DNA of 64,000 bases from Microbacterium sp. LWH13-1.2 (GCF_038397735.1 NZ_CP151635.1:1302001-1366000), one strand, 5' to 3'. Shown: positions 36,387 to 45,313, numbered from the stretch's first letter. A program made the numbers and translations. Notes: generated by a model not told the origin, from the letters alone.

Positions 36387-36755
36387 TCACTGTGCTGCCC
36401 AGACTCCGAGCTCGTTGCCGCTCGGGTCCACGAAATGCAGTCGTCGACCGCCCGGGAAGTCGTACGGCCCCTGAGTCACTGCGCCGCCGGCTTCCGTTAT
36501 CGCGGCGTGCGTGGCATCGAGGTCGTCGGAGTACAGGAGCACGAGCGGACCGCCGGCGGGACGCGCCTGGTCGGACAGCAGAAGACCGCCCACCTCGGTC
36601 CCGTCGCCGGTGGGCGAGGCGATGCCCGCATAGGCGGGACCGTAGTCGACGAAGACCCATCCGAAGGTGTCGCGGTAGAAGCGCTTCGCGGTCTCGAGGT
36701 CGTTCACGACGAGCTCGACGTAGTTGATGGAGTGGTGCACGGGGTCAGGTGTCAT
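36387..36755 (-). CDS. VOC-family protein
   Basis: A 122-residue glyoxalase-fold protein (HHSINYVELVVNDLETAKRFY; end HFVDPSGNELGVWA) with metal-ligand-like His and Glu. Function unknown. The ATG is preceded at six bases by TACCGT. It is divergent from the MFS gene at 36851, both apparently leaderless. Confidence 0.86.
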   Translation of the reverse strand: MTPDPVHHSINYVELVVNDLETAKRFYRDTFGWVFVDYGPAYAGIASPTGDGTEVGGLLLSDQARPAGGPLVLLYSDDLDATHAAITEAGGAVTQGPYDFPGGRRLHFVDPSGNELGVWAAQ

Positions 36756-36761
36756 GCGGCC

Positions 36762-36767
36762 ACGGTA
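36762..36767 (-). promoter_or_regulatory. -10 box TACCGT for leaderless VOC gene
   Basis: TACCGT ends six bases before the ATG at 36755. Confidence 0.5.
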
Positions 36768-36838
36768 GCGACAGCATCTGACATGCGGAAGAGGCCGTCG
36801 CGGTGCTTCGCGCGCCCGGCGAGGCCGCGCACCAGGAG

Positions 36839-36844
36839 TAGCGT
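36839..36844 (+). promoter_or_regulatory. -10 box TAGCGT for leaderless MFS gene
   Basis: TAGCGT ends six bases before the GTG at 36851. The GGAAGG in between is too close to the start to act as a ribosome site. Confidence 0.5.
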
Positions 36845-36850
36845 GGAAGG

Positions 36851-38176
36851 GTGCAACAGGTTCCCAGCTCCCCCGTGACTTCGCCGGGGTGGAGAGCCTG
36901 GCTCATCTGGGGTGTGGGTGTCGCCGCCTACGTTCTGGCGATCACCAACCGCACCTCGTTGGGAGCGGTCGGCGTCGAAGCGGCGGACCGGTTCCAGGCC
37001 GATGCCTCCACGCTCGCGCTGTTCGCCGTGGTGCAGCTCGCGGTATACGGCGGCATGCAGATCCCGATCGGAATCCTCCTCGATCGTTTCGGATCCCGCC
37101 CGATCATGACGGTCGGCATGCTGCTCATGGCTGCGGGCCAACTCACCATGGCGCTCTCCCCCAGCATCGGCATCGCGGTGTTCGCACGCATCCTGCTCGG
37201 CGCGGGTGATGCAGCGATCTTTCCTGCGGTGCTGCGTCTCGTCGCCACCTGGTTCCCCGCGCAGCGAGGGCCGATCATGGTGCAGTTCACCGGCATCATC
37301 GGGCAGGGCGGCCAGCTCATCGCGCTCGTCCCATTGGCCGCGCTCCTGCACGCGACGACCTGGACGGTCACGTTCGGCAGCGTCGCAGGACTCGGTGTGC
37401 TCTTCACGATCCTCGTCGCGCTCCTCATCCGCAACCACCCGGTCGAGCGCGGCGCAGACGTCTCGGTCGACACCGACACCGGCGTGATCCGGGTCGTCAC
37501 CTCGGCGATCGACACGGGCGTCGGCATCCGCGCGGCATGGGCCCACCCGGGCACGCGACTCGCCTTCTGGTCTCACTTCACGGCGCCGTTCGCCGGCACC
37601 GCCTTCATCCTGCTGTGGGGAATGCCGTTCCTCACGGCGGCCCAGGGGCTCGACACCGCCCACGCGGCGGGAATCATCTCGGTCTATGTGGTCGCGGGCA
37701 TGGCACTCGGGCCGATCATCGGCGACCTCTCGAGACGCCTCCCCAATCAGCGCTCCGTCGCGCTCGTGCTCCCGGCGGTCGGTGTGCAGTTCGTCGCGTG
37801 GGTCGCGATCCTCGCCATGCCGGAGCCCGCGCCGATCTGGCTCCTCTACGTTCTCGCGGTGGCTCTCGCCACGGGTGGTCCCGCAAGCATGATCGCCTTC
37901 GACCATGCCCGTACGCACAACCCTTCGCATCGTCTGAGCACGGCCACAGGGGTGACCAACGCCGGCGGCTTCATCGCCGCGCTCATCGCGATCTGGCTGA
38001 TCGGCCTCGCGCTCGACATCCAGGGTGCCGGGACACCCGAGACCTACTCGTTCGACGCATTCCGCATCGCGTTCCTCATGCCGATCCCGCTCTGGATCCT
38101 CGGCGTGACGTTCATCGTGATCGAGCGCAAGCGCACCCGGATCCGGATGGGCCTGGATCCGGAGAAGCGACACTGA
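36851..38176 (+). CDS. Major facilitator superfamily transporter
   Basis: A 441-residue transporter with twelve predicted helices. The intracellular loop motif after helix 2 reads GILLDRFGSRP, and NRTSLGAVGVEAADRF fills the first periplasmic loop. No substrate can be assigned. Its GTG start is fixed by TAGCGT six bases upstream. The stop is 20 bases before the following GNAT gene. Confidence 0.88.
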   Translation: MQQVPSSPVTSPGWRAWLIWGVGVAAYVLAITNRTSLGAVGVEAADRFQADASTLALFAVVQLAVYGGMQIPIGILLDRFGSRPIMTVGMLLMAAGQLTMALSPSIGIAVFARILLGAGDAAIFPAVLRLVATWFPAQRGPIMVQFTGIIGQGGQLIALVPLAALLHATTWTVTFGSVAGLGVLFTILVALLIRNHPVERGADVSVDTDTGVIRVVTSAIDTGVGIRAAWAHPGTRLAFWSHFTAPFAGTAFILLWGMPFLTAAQGLDTAHAAGIISVYVVAGMALGPIIGDLSRRLPNQRSVALVLPAVGVQFVAWVAILAMPEPAPIWLLYVLAVALATGGPASMIAFDHARTHNPSHRLSTATGVTNAGGFIAALIAIWLIGLALDIQGAGTPETYSFDAFRIAFLMPIPLWILGVTFIVIERKRTRIRMGLDPEKRH

Positions 38177-38183
38177 CAGCTCT

Positions 38184-38189
38184 TAGGAT
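38184..38189 (+). promoter_or_regulatory. -10 box TAGGAT for leaderless GNAT gene
   Basis: TAGGAT ends seven bases before the ATG at 38197 and argues against the in-frame ATG at 38188, which lies inside the hexamer. Confidence 0.45.
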
Positions 38190-38196
38190 GAGGCTC

Positions 38197-38622
38197 ATGC
38201 CCGCAGCATTCACCTTCTCCGCCGACCCGTCTCTCATCGACCGCGACCTGGTGCACCAGTGGCTCAGCGTCGAGTCCTATTGGGCTCAGGGGCGGACCAG
38301 AGAGACCCAGGATGCTGCGATCGACGCGTCGAGGAACTACTCGGTTCGCGATTCCGACGGCCAGCAGGTCGCATACGCCCGAGTCGTCACCGACGGGGTG
38401 ACGTTCGCGTGGCTGTGCGACGTGTTCGTGGATGCATCGTCTCGGGGCAAGGGCCTCGGGCGGATGATCGTCGAGGGTGTCATCCAGAACCTGCAGGACA
38501 CGTCGACGGTGAAGCGTATCGTTCTCGCCACGAGCACGGCCGACGGCCTGTACGCGCAGTACGGGTTCGCCGAGTCTCCGGGACCGAACCGATACATGAT
38601 CAAGCAGATGCCGCGCGACTGA
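38197..38622 (+). CDS. GNAT-family N-acetyltransferase
   Basis: A 141-residue single-domain GNAT protein (FVDASSRGKGLGRMIVEGVI as motif A near 75; YAQYGFAESPG near 120). The N-terminal DRDLVHQWLSVESYWAQGR is a recurrent signature of a small bacterial acetyltransferase group of unknown substrate. Start chosen at 38197, see the TAGGAT hexamer. Confidence 0.86.
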   Translation: MPAAFTFSADPSLIDRDLVHQWLSVESYWAQGRTRETQDAAIDASRNYSVRDSDGQQVAYARVVTDGVTFAWLCDVFVDASSRGKGLGRMIVEGVIQNLQDTSTVKRIVLATSTADGLYAQYGFAESPGPNRYMIKQMPRD

Positions 38623-38634
38623 GGCCGCTCCGCC

Positions 38635-39447
38635 TCAACGCGCGAGGTGCTGGAAGGTCTCGAGGATGAGCTCGATGCTCACTCGCTCCGGGACCTCGGG
38701 ATCGCCGGCTTCGAATTCGGCGAACTCCACTCCCCTCACGGAGTCGGTGGGCAGGGCAGCGAAGATCGACGCGATCTGGTGCGGCAGCAGACCCTCGGAG
38801 ACGCGATAGGCAGCCGGCACGTAGCCGGGTTCGAGAACGTCCCAGTCCACATGGATCCAGACGGGGCGACCGGCGACGAGCTCCGCCACCCGATCAGGCG
38901 TGCTCTCCGACGGGGCGAGCACGGTGACGCCTGCGGCGGCGAGCAGCTCGCCCTCTGCGATGTCGATGTCGCGGCCTCCGACTACGATGACCTGTGCAGG
39001 ATCGAGTCCTGCGCCGTGCCCGCTCTCCCACAGCCCACATGCCGCGGCGACCACCATGCCACCGAGGTAGCCGGAGTCGGTCGTCGCCGGTGTGTTGAAG
39101 TCGCCGTGCGCGTCGATCCAGAGCACGACGGCATCCGGATGCCGTTCGGCCACCGTCGGGAGTGTGCCGAGGCTTGCGGCGCACGTGTTGGTCGCGAGGA
39201 GAGGGATCGAACCGGCATCGAGTGCGTCCCGCACAGCATCTCGCAGCCCGAGCAGCGTGCTCTCAGCCTGGGGCAGAGCGACCGACCAATCGTCCGTGAT
39301 CGCCGGGGACGGCGATCCGACGAGTTTCTGCTCTACACCGAGAAGAGCCGAAAGCGCGGCGCCGACACGTCGGGCTCCGACGAGCGCACCGTCCGTGCGG
39401 TCGGCCACGCGGCCCTGGGAGACGATGAGAGAGAAGCGGGAGGTCAT
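38635..39447 (-). CDS. Arginase/ureohydrolase-fold protein with altered metal motif
   Basis: A 270-residue ureohydrolase-fold protein. The second metal motif WIDAHGDFN near 112 and the DxD motif HVDWDVLEP near 195 are present. The first motif, GGDHS in arginases, reads TNTCAAS, so the metal-ligand His is replaced by Cys, and the C-terminal Glu motif is altered (EFAEFEAGD). Ureohydrolase activity is therefore uncertain; some actinobacterial relatives carry similar changes. It has no clear operon partner. Confidence 0.8.
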   Translation of the reverse strand: MTSRFSLIVSQGRVADRTDGALVGARRVGAALSALLGVEQKLVGSPSPAITDDWSVALPQAESTLLGLRDAVRDALDAGSIPLLATNTCAASLGTLPTVAERHPDAVVLWIDAHGDFNTPATTDSGYLGGMVVAAACGLWESGHGAGLDPAQVIVVGGRDIDIAEGELLAAAGVTVLAPSESTPDRVAELVAGRPVWIHVDWDVLEPGYVPAAYRVSEGLLPHQIASIFAALPTDSVRGVEFAEFEAGDPEVPERVSIELILETFQHLAR

Positions 39448-39538
39448 GCTCTCAGCTTTCCACCCGCGCAGAGCCCCGGCAAAACAAGGCCATACGCGCG
39501 CGTCGAGTTCGCGACGCGTTCAGCTCGCCGCGGTCGAA

Positions 39539-40294
39539 TCAGCGCCCTGCACGTCGCAACGGTGTCCAGCCGAACGGCACCGGGCCATCGAACGCGGCTC
39601 GTTCACGGTCGGCGCGATCTGACCACCCCTGCGCCTGTCCAGGGGTGTCGAAGGCGCCGCGGGCCACGCGGAGTCCGACGTCCTCGTGATGCATTCGCGG
39701 GGCTCCCCCGCGTCGCACGGATGCACGGACGCTCCATGAGTCGTCAGCGAAACCTCCTCCGCGGAACACGCGGTAGTCGTCGTAACGCGCGGGATCGAGC
39801 AGATCCCAGCACCACTCCCACACGTTGCCGAGAGTGTCGAACAGCCCATGGAGGTTGGGCAGCTTGCCACCCACGTCCTGCGGTGTCGAGACCCCGTCTG
39901 CGTTCGTCCATGCCGAGTCTGCCAGCGGAGCATAGTGCGGCCCGCTCGAACCGGCCCGGCAGGCGTACTCCCATTCCGACTCGGTGGGAAGCCGATAGCC
40001 ATCACCTGTGACATCCCAGGAGACGTCTTCGCCGTCAAAGCGATATACCGGATCGAGCCCCTCCCATTCCGATGCCGCGTTGCAGAAATGCACCGCGCGA
40101 AGCCAGCTCAGATCTGCGGCCGGTCGACGGGGATGTCTCGAAGGGATCGGCAGCACCTCGGCGAACTGCTCTTCGGTGATCGGGAACACGCCGATCTCGA
40201 AATCCTCGACATCCACGGTGCGCTCGACCTTGCGACGCGCGTCGTGCAGCGTCACCGTCCCACCGCTGATGCGGCGCATCTCGATGTCGGTCAC
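39539..40294 (-). CDS. SUMF1/FGE-sulfatase-domain protein lacking catalytic cysteines
   Basis: A 251-residue protein of the formylglycine-generating enzyme fold. Typical blocks are LPTESEWEYACRAG near 103, GNVWEWCWD near 150, FRGGGFADD and VRRGGAPRMHHEDVGLRVAR. The last block reads VGLRVA where true FGE has a Cys (GFRC), and the paired upstream Cys is not seen, so it is unlikely to oxidise sulfatase cysteines. The GTG start overlaps the stop of the SGNH gene (GTGA); an ATG at 40318 and an ATG at 40279 are alternatives. Role unknown. Confidence 0.8.
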   Translation of the reverse strand: MTDIEMRRISGGTVTLHDARRKVERTVDVEDFEIGVFPITEEQFAEVLPIPSRHPRRPAADLSWLRAVHFCNAASEWEGLDPVYRFDGEDVSWDVTGDGYRLPTESEWEYACRAGSSGPHYAPLADSAWTNADGVSTPQDVGGKLPNLHGLFDTLGNVWEWCWDLLDPARYDDYRVFRGGGFADDSWSVRASVRRGGAPRMHHEDVGLRVARGAFDTPGQAQGWSDRADRERAAFDGPVPFGWTPLRRAGR

Positions 40295-41049
40295 TTCTGA
40301 GGTGCTCTCTCGACCCATTCCGGGTATTTCGCGGCTCGGCCGTCACCGGACGACGTACGAGTGACGCGTCGCCTGACCCAGGGGCCGACGAACTCCCGGT
40401 AGTAGGCGAGACCCGCGGGTCCGCCCGCGGTGAGCGACGTCGGCGACCACCAGGTCGACGGCGGTTCGAAGCCCAGGCCGTGCAGAACGCGAGCGGCGAC
40501 TCGATGATGGCCGGCCGCGTTCATATGCAGGCGGTCTTCCGACCAGTACTTCGCGCCGGCGAGCTCCCTGTCGGGCCAGTTGAGCGCTCGCACCACGTCA
40601 TCGCGCCCCTCGACCCTGCGGAGCACGGCATCGGAGAGCTGGTCGCCGCGGCGCTGCACGAGCGACCCCATCGGCAGCTGACCGCTCGGATTCGCACCCG
40701 ACAGCAGGATCAGCGTCACGCCTTCCTCGTCACAGCGTCGGAGCACTCGGCTGAACGCGTCCGCGATGTGCTCGAGGTCGGTGCGCGGACGCAGCATGTC
40801 GTTGCCGCCGCCGTTGAAGGAGAGGTGTGTGGGCCGCAGCGCCAGTGCCGGCTCGAGCTGCTGCTCGACGATGGGCCACGCGAGCTTTCCGCGGATAGCG
40901 AGGTTCGCGTAGCTGATCGGGTGTCCTGCCGCGTCAGCCCACCCCTGGGCGACCAGGTCGGCCCAGCCGCGCTCTCGCCCGTCCGGCAGCACATCACCCA
41001 CTCCCTCGGTGAAGGAATCGCCGATGGCCACGTAGCGCACGTCTGTCAC
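40291..41049 (-). CDS. SGNH/GDSL-family hydrolase, second copy
   Basis: A 252-residue SGNH hydrolase with AIGDSFTEG near 8, NLAIRGK, GGGND and the Asp-x-x-His pair in DRLHMNAAGHHRV. The C-terminal tail (WVRRRVTRTSSGDGRAAKYPEW) parallels that of the protein at 6617-7444, so the two are paralogues with a conserved tail beyond the catalytic core. It starts with GTG; TAGGCT lies six bases upstream. Co-translated with the SUMF1-domain gene. Confidence 0.88.
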   Translation of the reverse strand: MTDVRYVAIGDSFTEGVGDVLPDGRERGWADLVAQGWADAAGHPISYANLAIRGKLAWPIVEQQLEPALALRPTHLSFNGGGNDMLRPRTDLEHIADAFSRVLRRCDEEGVTLILLSGANPSGQLPMGSLVQRRGDQLSDAVLRRVEGRDDVVRALNWPDRELAGAKYWSEDRLHMNAAGHHRVAARVLHGLGFEPPSTWWSPTSLTAGGPAGLAYYREFVGPWVRRRVTRTSSGDGRAAKYPEWVERAPQK

Positions 41050-41055
41050 CTCGAC

Positions 41056-41061
41056 AGCCTA
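41056..41061 (-). promoter_or_regulatory. -10 box TAGGCT for leaderless SGNH gene
   Basis: TAGGCT ends six bases before the GTG at 41049. Confidence 0.5.
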
Positions 41062-41087
41062 TTCCCGTCCACCGACAGGCGGCCTCA

Positions 41088-42440
41088 TCAGCGGTCGTCG
41101 AGTGCGACTCCCCCGCGGTCGACCAGACCCCACGCGGCGGCGGCCGCGGCCACGAAACAGGCACTGAACACCACGAAGAGCACGGGCGCCCCTCCGGCGA
41201 CGAGGATGACGGGGACGGCGAGAGGAGCGACGATCGATGCGATACGGCCCACACCCGCCGCCCAGCCCGCACCCGTGCCGCGGAGCGACGTCGGGTAGAC
41301 CTCAGGGGTCACGGCATACAGTGCGCCCCACGCGCCGAGGTTGAAGAACGAGAGCGCCATGCCAGAGGCGATGATCGCGGCCTCGGTGGTCGATGTGCCG
41401 AAGAAGACGGCCGAGACGGCGGACCCGACGAGGAACACCGAGAGGGTCGTGCGGCGTCCCCACACCTCGATCAGCCAGGCGGCCACGGCGTAACCGGGCA
41501 GTTGCGCGAGCGTGATGATGAGCGTGAATCCGAATGAACGGACGAGATCGAATCCTGCGTCGACCAGGATGCTGGGAATCCAGATGAACGCGCCGTAGTA
41601 CGCGAAGTTCACACAGAGCCAGACGATCCACAGGCACAGCGTGCGGATGCGGAACTCCGCATTCCAGAGCGTCATGAGGCGTGCTCTCGTCGTGATCGCG
41701 ATCGCACGCGAGACCGGCTCTCGTCTGATGGCGGGTCCCGGTTCGACGCCCGCATCCGCCTCGAACGTCGAGACGATGCGGTCGGCCTCGGCGATGCGCC
41801 CGCGGGATGCGAGCCATCGCGGGGACTCCGGCAGACCCCAGCGAACGACCAGCGCATAGACGGCGGGGATCGCGCCGAGCGCGAAGGCCCAGCGCCATCC
41901 GTCGACGGATGCGGGGATCACGAAGAAGCCGATCAGCGCCGCTGCTGTCCACCCCAGGGCCCAGAACGCCTCGAGGATCACGATGAGTCGACCGCGGATC
42001 CGCGCCGGAGCGAACTCGCTCACGTATGTCGAGGCCACGGGGAGCTCCGCGCCGAGTCCGAGACCGACGAGGAATCGCAGCGCGAGGAGAGCGGCCAGTC
42101 CGCCGACGAGGGCACTCGCGCCCGTGGCGATTCCGTAGATCAGGAGCGTGAGCGCGAAGACCTGGCGTCGCCCCAGCCGGTCGGCGAGGAGGCCGCCGAG
42201 GGTCGCACCGAGCGCCATGCCGATGAACCCGACGGATGCGATCCATCCGGCATCCGTCTTCGTGAGTCCCCACTGCTGGGTGAGGGCGGCGAGGATGAAC
42301 GAGATGAGGCCGACATCCATCGCGTCCAGCGCCCAGCCGACACCGGATCCGGTGAGGAGTCGCAGATGGCGACGCGTGAACGGGAGGTCGTCGAGGCGAC
42401 CGGCGATCGATGCCCGGCTCGGCAGCGCGGTGTTGGCCAT
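41088..42440 (-). CDS. MFS transporter, sugar/aromatic acid porter type
   Basis: A 450-residue transporter with twelve helices. Signatures of the sugar-porter/AAHS branch are present: DAMDVGLISF in helix 1, GGLLADRLGRRQ after helix 2, and PESPRWL at the start of the central loop. Substrate unresolved. The ATG has TACGAT six bases upstream. It lies 38 bases before the SGNH gene but has its own promoter. Confidence 0.88.
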   Translation of the reverse strand: MANTALPSRASIAGRLDDLPFTRRHLRLLTGSGVGWALDAMDVGLISFILAALTQQWGLTKTDAGWIASVGFIGMALGATLGGLLADRLGRRQVFALTLLIYGIATGASALVGGLAALLALRFLVGLGLGAELPVASTYVSEFAPARIRGRLIVILEAFWALGWTAAALIGFFVIPASVDGWRWAFALGAIPAVYALVVRWGLPESPRWLASRGRIAEADRIVSTFEADAGVEPGPAIRREPVSRAIAITTRARLMTLWNAEFRIRTLCLWIVWLCVNFAYYGAFIWIPSILVDAGFDLVRSFGFTLIITLAQLPGYAVAAWLIEVWGRRTTLSVFLVGSAVSAVFFGTSTTEAAIIASGMALSFFNLGAWGALYAVTPEVYPTSLRGTGAGWAAGVGRIASIVAPLAVPVILVAGGAPVLFVVFSACFVAAAAAAWGLVDRGGVALDDR

Positions 42441-42446
42441 GCCTAC

Positions 42447-42452
42447 ATCGTA
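42447..42452 (-). promoter_or_regulatory. -10 box TACGAT for leaderless MFS gene
   Basis: TACGAT ends six bases before the ATG at 42440. Confidence 0.5.
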
Positions 42453-42487
42453 GGGGCGCGCACCAGGCCGCCGAGCCCGTGGGTCAG

Positions 42488-43522
42488 TCAGTCGCGGTCG
42501 GCGAGCAATCTGCGCACGCGCGGGATGACCTCGGAGCCGTAGAGCTCGATGCTGCGCATCATCGACTCGTGCGACAGCGTTCCCGTGGCGTACTTCATGT
42601 CGAAACGGCCGAGGCCCAGTGTCGTGACCGTGTCGGCGATCTTCGCGGCGACGCGATCAGGCGAGCCGACGTACAGCGCGCCGGCCGGCCCGATGTCGTT
42701 CTGGAACCGTGCTCGGCTGTAGGGAGGCCACCCGCGCTCGCGTCCGATGGTGTTGTTCATCGCTTCGAAGCCGGAGTACGCGGCTTCCCATGCCTCGTCG
42801 TCCGAGTCGGCGATGTGCCCCGGCGAGTGCACGGCGATCGGGTGAGAGGCCGTGCCGAACGACGCCACGGACCGATGGTAGAGGTCGACGAACTGCCGGA
42901 ACCGACCCGCGGGACCTCCGATGATCGCGAGCATCAGACCGAGTCCGTGCCTGGCGACGCGCACGACAGACTCCGGGCTGCCGCCCACGCCGACCCAGGT
43001 GCGCAGACCGTTCTCGCTCTTGGGGAACACGTTCGCATTCTCGAGTGAGGCGCGCATGGTTCCCGACCACGTCACCGGCTCCTCCTTGAGCAGCTCGACG
43101 AACAACTCGAGCTTCTGCTCGAACAGAGCATCGTAGTCGCGGAGGTCGTAGCCGAACAGGGGGAACGACTCGATGAACGATCCACGCCCGAGAACCACCT
43201 CGGCCCGTCCGTTCGAGAGCGCGTCGAGGGTCGAGAAGCGCTCGAAAACGCGCACCGGATCGTCGGACGACAGCACGGTCACCGCGGTACCGAGACGGAT
43301 GTCCTTCGTGCGGCCGGCGATGGTGGCCAGAACCATCTCGGGAGCCGAGACGGCGAACTCGGTGCGGTGGTGCTCCCCCACTCCGAAGAAGTCGACGCCG
43401 ACGCTGTCGGCCATCTCCGCCTGCTCGACGATGTTGCGGATCGTCTGTGCTCCTGTGAGGAGCTCGCCGTCCGCGCCCCTCGTGATATCCCCGAAGGTGT
43501 CCAGCCCGAACTCGATGCTCAT
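42488..43522 (-). CDS. Luciferase-like (LLM) flavin-dependent monooxygenase
   Basis: A 344-residue bacterial luciferase-fold protein (VDFFGVGEHHRTEFAVSAP near 40; IRLGTAVTVLSSDDPVRVFERF near 75; GVGGSPESVVRVARHG near 175). Members use FMNH2 or F420; Actinobacteria have both and the sequence alone does not decide. Substrate unknown. The ATG has AAAGGG upstream. The palindrome ATTCAACTGAAT lies 14 bases before the start. Confidence 0.88.
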   Translation of the reverse strand: MSIEFGLDTFGDITRGADGELLTGAQTIRNIVEQAEMADSVGVDFFGVGEHHRTEFAVSAPEMVLATIAGRTKDIRLGTAVTVLSSDDPVRVFERFSTLDALSNGRAEVVLGRGSFIESFPLFGYDLRDYDALFEQKLELFVELLKEEPVTWSGTMRASLENANVFPKSENGLRTWVGVGGSPESVVRVARHGLGLMLAIIGGPAGRFRQFVDLYHRSVASFGTASHPIAVHSPGHIADSDDEAWEAAYSGFEAMNNTIGRERGWPPYSRARFQNDIGPAGALYVGSPDRVAAKIADTVTTLGLGRFDMKYATGTLSHESMMRSIELYGSEVIPRVRRLLADRD

Positions 43523-43536
43523 GTCAGCCCTTTCTA

Positions 43537-43548
43537 TTCAACTGAATG
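43537..43548. promoter_or_regulatory. Palindrome before LLM monooxygenase gene
   Basis: ATTCA-AC-TGAAT is a perfect 12-base palindrome, AT-rich against its surroundings, placed over the expected core promoter of the minus-strand gene. Its form (TTCA..TGAA) resembles MarR-type operators. Confidence 0.45.
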
Positions 43549-43575
43549 AACACCGGTCGGGTTGGGCACATTCCC

Positions 43576-45252
43576 TCACCGTGCGAGAAGAGCTGTGCGA
43601 AGCGTGTCGAGGCCGACACCGCCCATGTCGAGAGCCCGCTTGTGGAACTCCTTCACGTCGAAGTCCGCTCCGCGTTCCGTCTGATAGGCATCGCGCACCT
43701 GCTCCCAGATGCGCTGTCCGACCTTGTACGACGGCGCCTGTCCTGGCCAGCCGAGGTAGCGGTTCACCTCGAACTGCACGAACTGGTCGGACATGTTCAC
43801 GTTCTTGCGCATGAAGTCGAGCGCGTAGTCCGCATCCCAGGCGCCCTCACCGTCGAGACGGGGCTTGCCGAGGTGCACACCGATGTCGAGCACGACGCGT
43901 GCCGCGCGCATCCGCTGCCCGTCGAGCATGCCGAGTCGATCCGCCGGATCGTCGAGATAGCCCAGCTGCTGCATCAGACGCTCGGCGTACAGGGCCCAGC
44001 CCTCGGCGTGGCCGGAGGTGCCGGCGAGCAGGCGGCGCCACGAGTTGAGTTCGGCGCGGTTGTAGACCGCCTGGGCGATCTGCAGGTGATGGCCCGGAAC
44101 GCCCTCGTGATAGACGGTCGTGAGCTCGCGCCATGTGTCGAACTCGGTGACACCCTCCGGGACGGACCACCACATGCGGCCGGGGCGCGAGAAGTCGTCT
44201 GTCGGTCCCGTGTAGTAAATGCCACCCTCCTGGGTCGGGGCGATCATGCACTCGAGCGTTCGGATGGCCTCGGGGATGTCGAAGTGCGTGGCGCCGAGCT
44301 CGGCGACCGCCCGGTCGCTCGTCTCCTGCATCCAGCGCTGCAGCGCTTCTGTGCCCACGAGCTTGCGGGCAGGATCTGCCTCGAGGTGGGCGACGGCCTC
44401 CTCGACCGTGGACCCGGGAAGGATCTCGTTCGCGATCGCGGTCTGTTCCGCGACCATGCGCGCGAGTTCCTCGCGTCCCCACTCGTAGGTCTCGTCGAGA
44501 TCGATCGTCGCGCCGAGGAAGCGGCGCGAGTTCAGGGCGTAGAGCTCGCGGCCCACGGCGTCGACCTCGGTCGCGGCAGGAGCGAGCTCCTCCGCGAGGA
44601 AACTCCGCAGCTCGTCGTAGGCCACGCGCGCCGCTGCCGAGTTGTCGGCCAGGGTGCGGGCGAGGGATGCCGGGAGGTTGCCCTCCTGTGGGGCGGCGTC
44701 CGCGACGAAGGCGGCGAAGAATCCGTCGTCGGCCGTGTAGCGATCGATCTGAGTGGCGACCTCGACGACCTGACGACGCGCGGGCGTGACGCCGGCGGCG
44801 ATACCGGCCCGCAGCGTCTCGGTGTAGCCGCGGAGCGCATCGGGCACCGCAGCGAGTCGCGTGGCGATGACCGACCAGTCATCTGCGGTCGCGGTGGGCA
44901 TCAGGTCGAACGCCGAGCGGACGTCCTGCGCCGCCGAGGCGATCACATTGAGGTCTCGCAGGTGCCACTTCGCGTCATGCAGCTCGAGATCGAGGCTGAG
45001 TTCAGCCGAGAGGTCGGTCTTGGTCACCTCGTCGATCGCGTCGACCGGTTCGAGGGCGTCGAGCTTCGCGAGCGTCGCACGGGTGACTGAAGCGATCTCT
45101 TCGTGACCGGCGGGGCTCAAGTCGCCGAAGCGATCGTTGACCTCGTCCCGACCGATGTAGGTGCCGAGCGTCGGAGCGAGCACCGCGATGGTGTCGACCC
45201 ACTCATCGGCGACTTTGTCGATGGCAGACGGGATGCGGGGTGATGAGGTCAT
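43576..45252 (-). CDS. DUF885-family putative metallopeptidase
   Basis: A 558-residue DUF885 protein. The zinc-peptidase-like motif HEGVPGHH stands near residue 380 with Glu in SGHAEGWALYAE further on. The family is distantly related to gluzincins; activity is unproven. I chose the ATG at 45252 because TACGCT ends six bases before it. The GGAGGG touching the start codon would be useless as a ribosome site but is simply the spacer of a leaderless promoter. Confidence 0.9.
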   Translation of the reverse strand: MTSSPRIPSAIDKVADEWVDTIAVLAPTLGTYIGRDEVNDRFGDLSPAGHEEIASVTRATLAKLDALEPVDAIDEVTKTDLSAELSLDLELHDAKWHLRDLNVIASAAQDVRSAFDLMPTATADDWSVIATRLAAVPDALRGYTETLRAGIAAGVTPARRQVVEVATQIDRYTADDGFFAAFVADAAPQEGNLPASLARTLADNSAAARVAYDELRSFLAEELAPAATEVDAVGRELYALNSRRFLGATIDLDETYEWGREELARMVAEQTAIANEILPGSTVEEAVAHLEADPARKLVGTEALQRWMQETSDRAVAELGATHFDIPEAIRTLECMIAPTQEGGIYYTGPTDDFSRPGRMWWSVPEGVTEFDTWRELTTVYHEGVPGHHLQIAQAVYNRAELNSWRRLLAGTSGHAEGWALYAERLMQQLGYLDDPADRLGMLDGQRMRAARVVLDIGVHLGKPRLDGEGAWDADYALDFMRKNVNMSDQFVQFEVNRYLGWPGQAPSYKVGQRIWEQVRDAYQTERGADFDVKEFHKRALDMGGVGLDTLRTALLAR

Positions 45253-45258
45253 CCCTCC

Positions 45259-45264
45259 AGCGTA
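45259..45264 (-). promoter_or_regulatory. -10 box TACGCT for leaderless DUF885 gene
   Basis: TACGCT ends six bases before the ATG at 45252. Confidence 0.5.
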
Positions 45265-45313
45265 GCCCTGCACCCTCGACGCAGGATATCGGTCTGGTGC
45301 GCGTCGCCGAGGG

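Noticed and set aside
39539..40294. Formylglycine-generating enzyme for sulfatases
   Set aside because: The catalytic cysteines are absent and no sulfatase gene is nearby.
45253..45258. GGAGGG directly before the DUF885 start as a Shine-Dalgarno site
   Set aside because: It touches the ATG, leaving no spacing, and is explained as the six-base spacer of a leaderless promoter.
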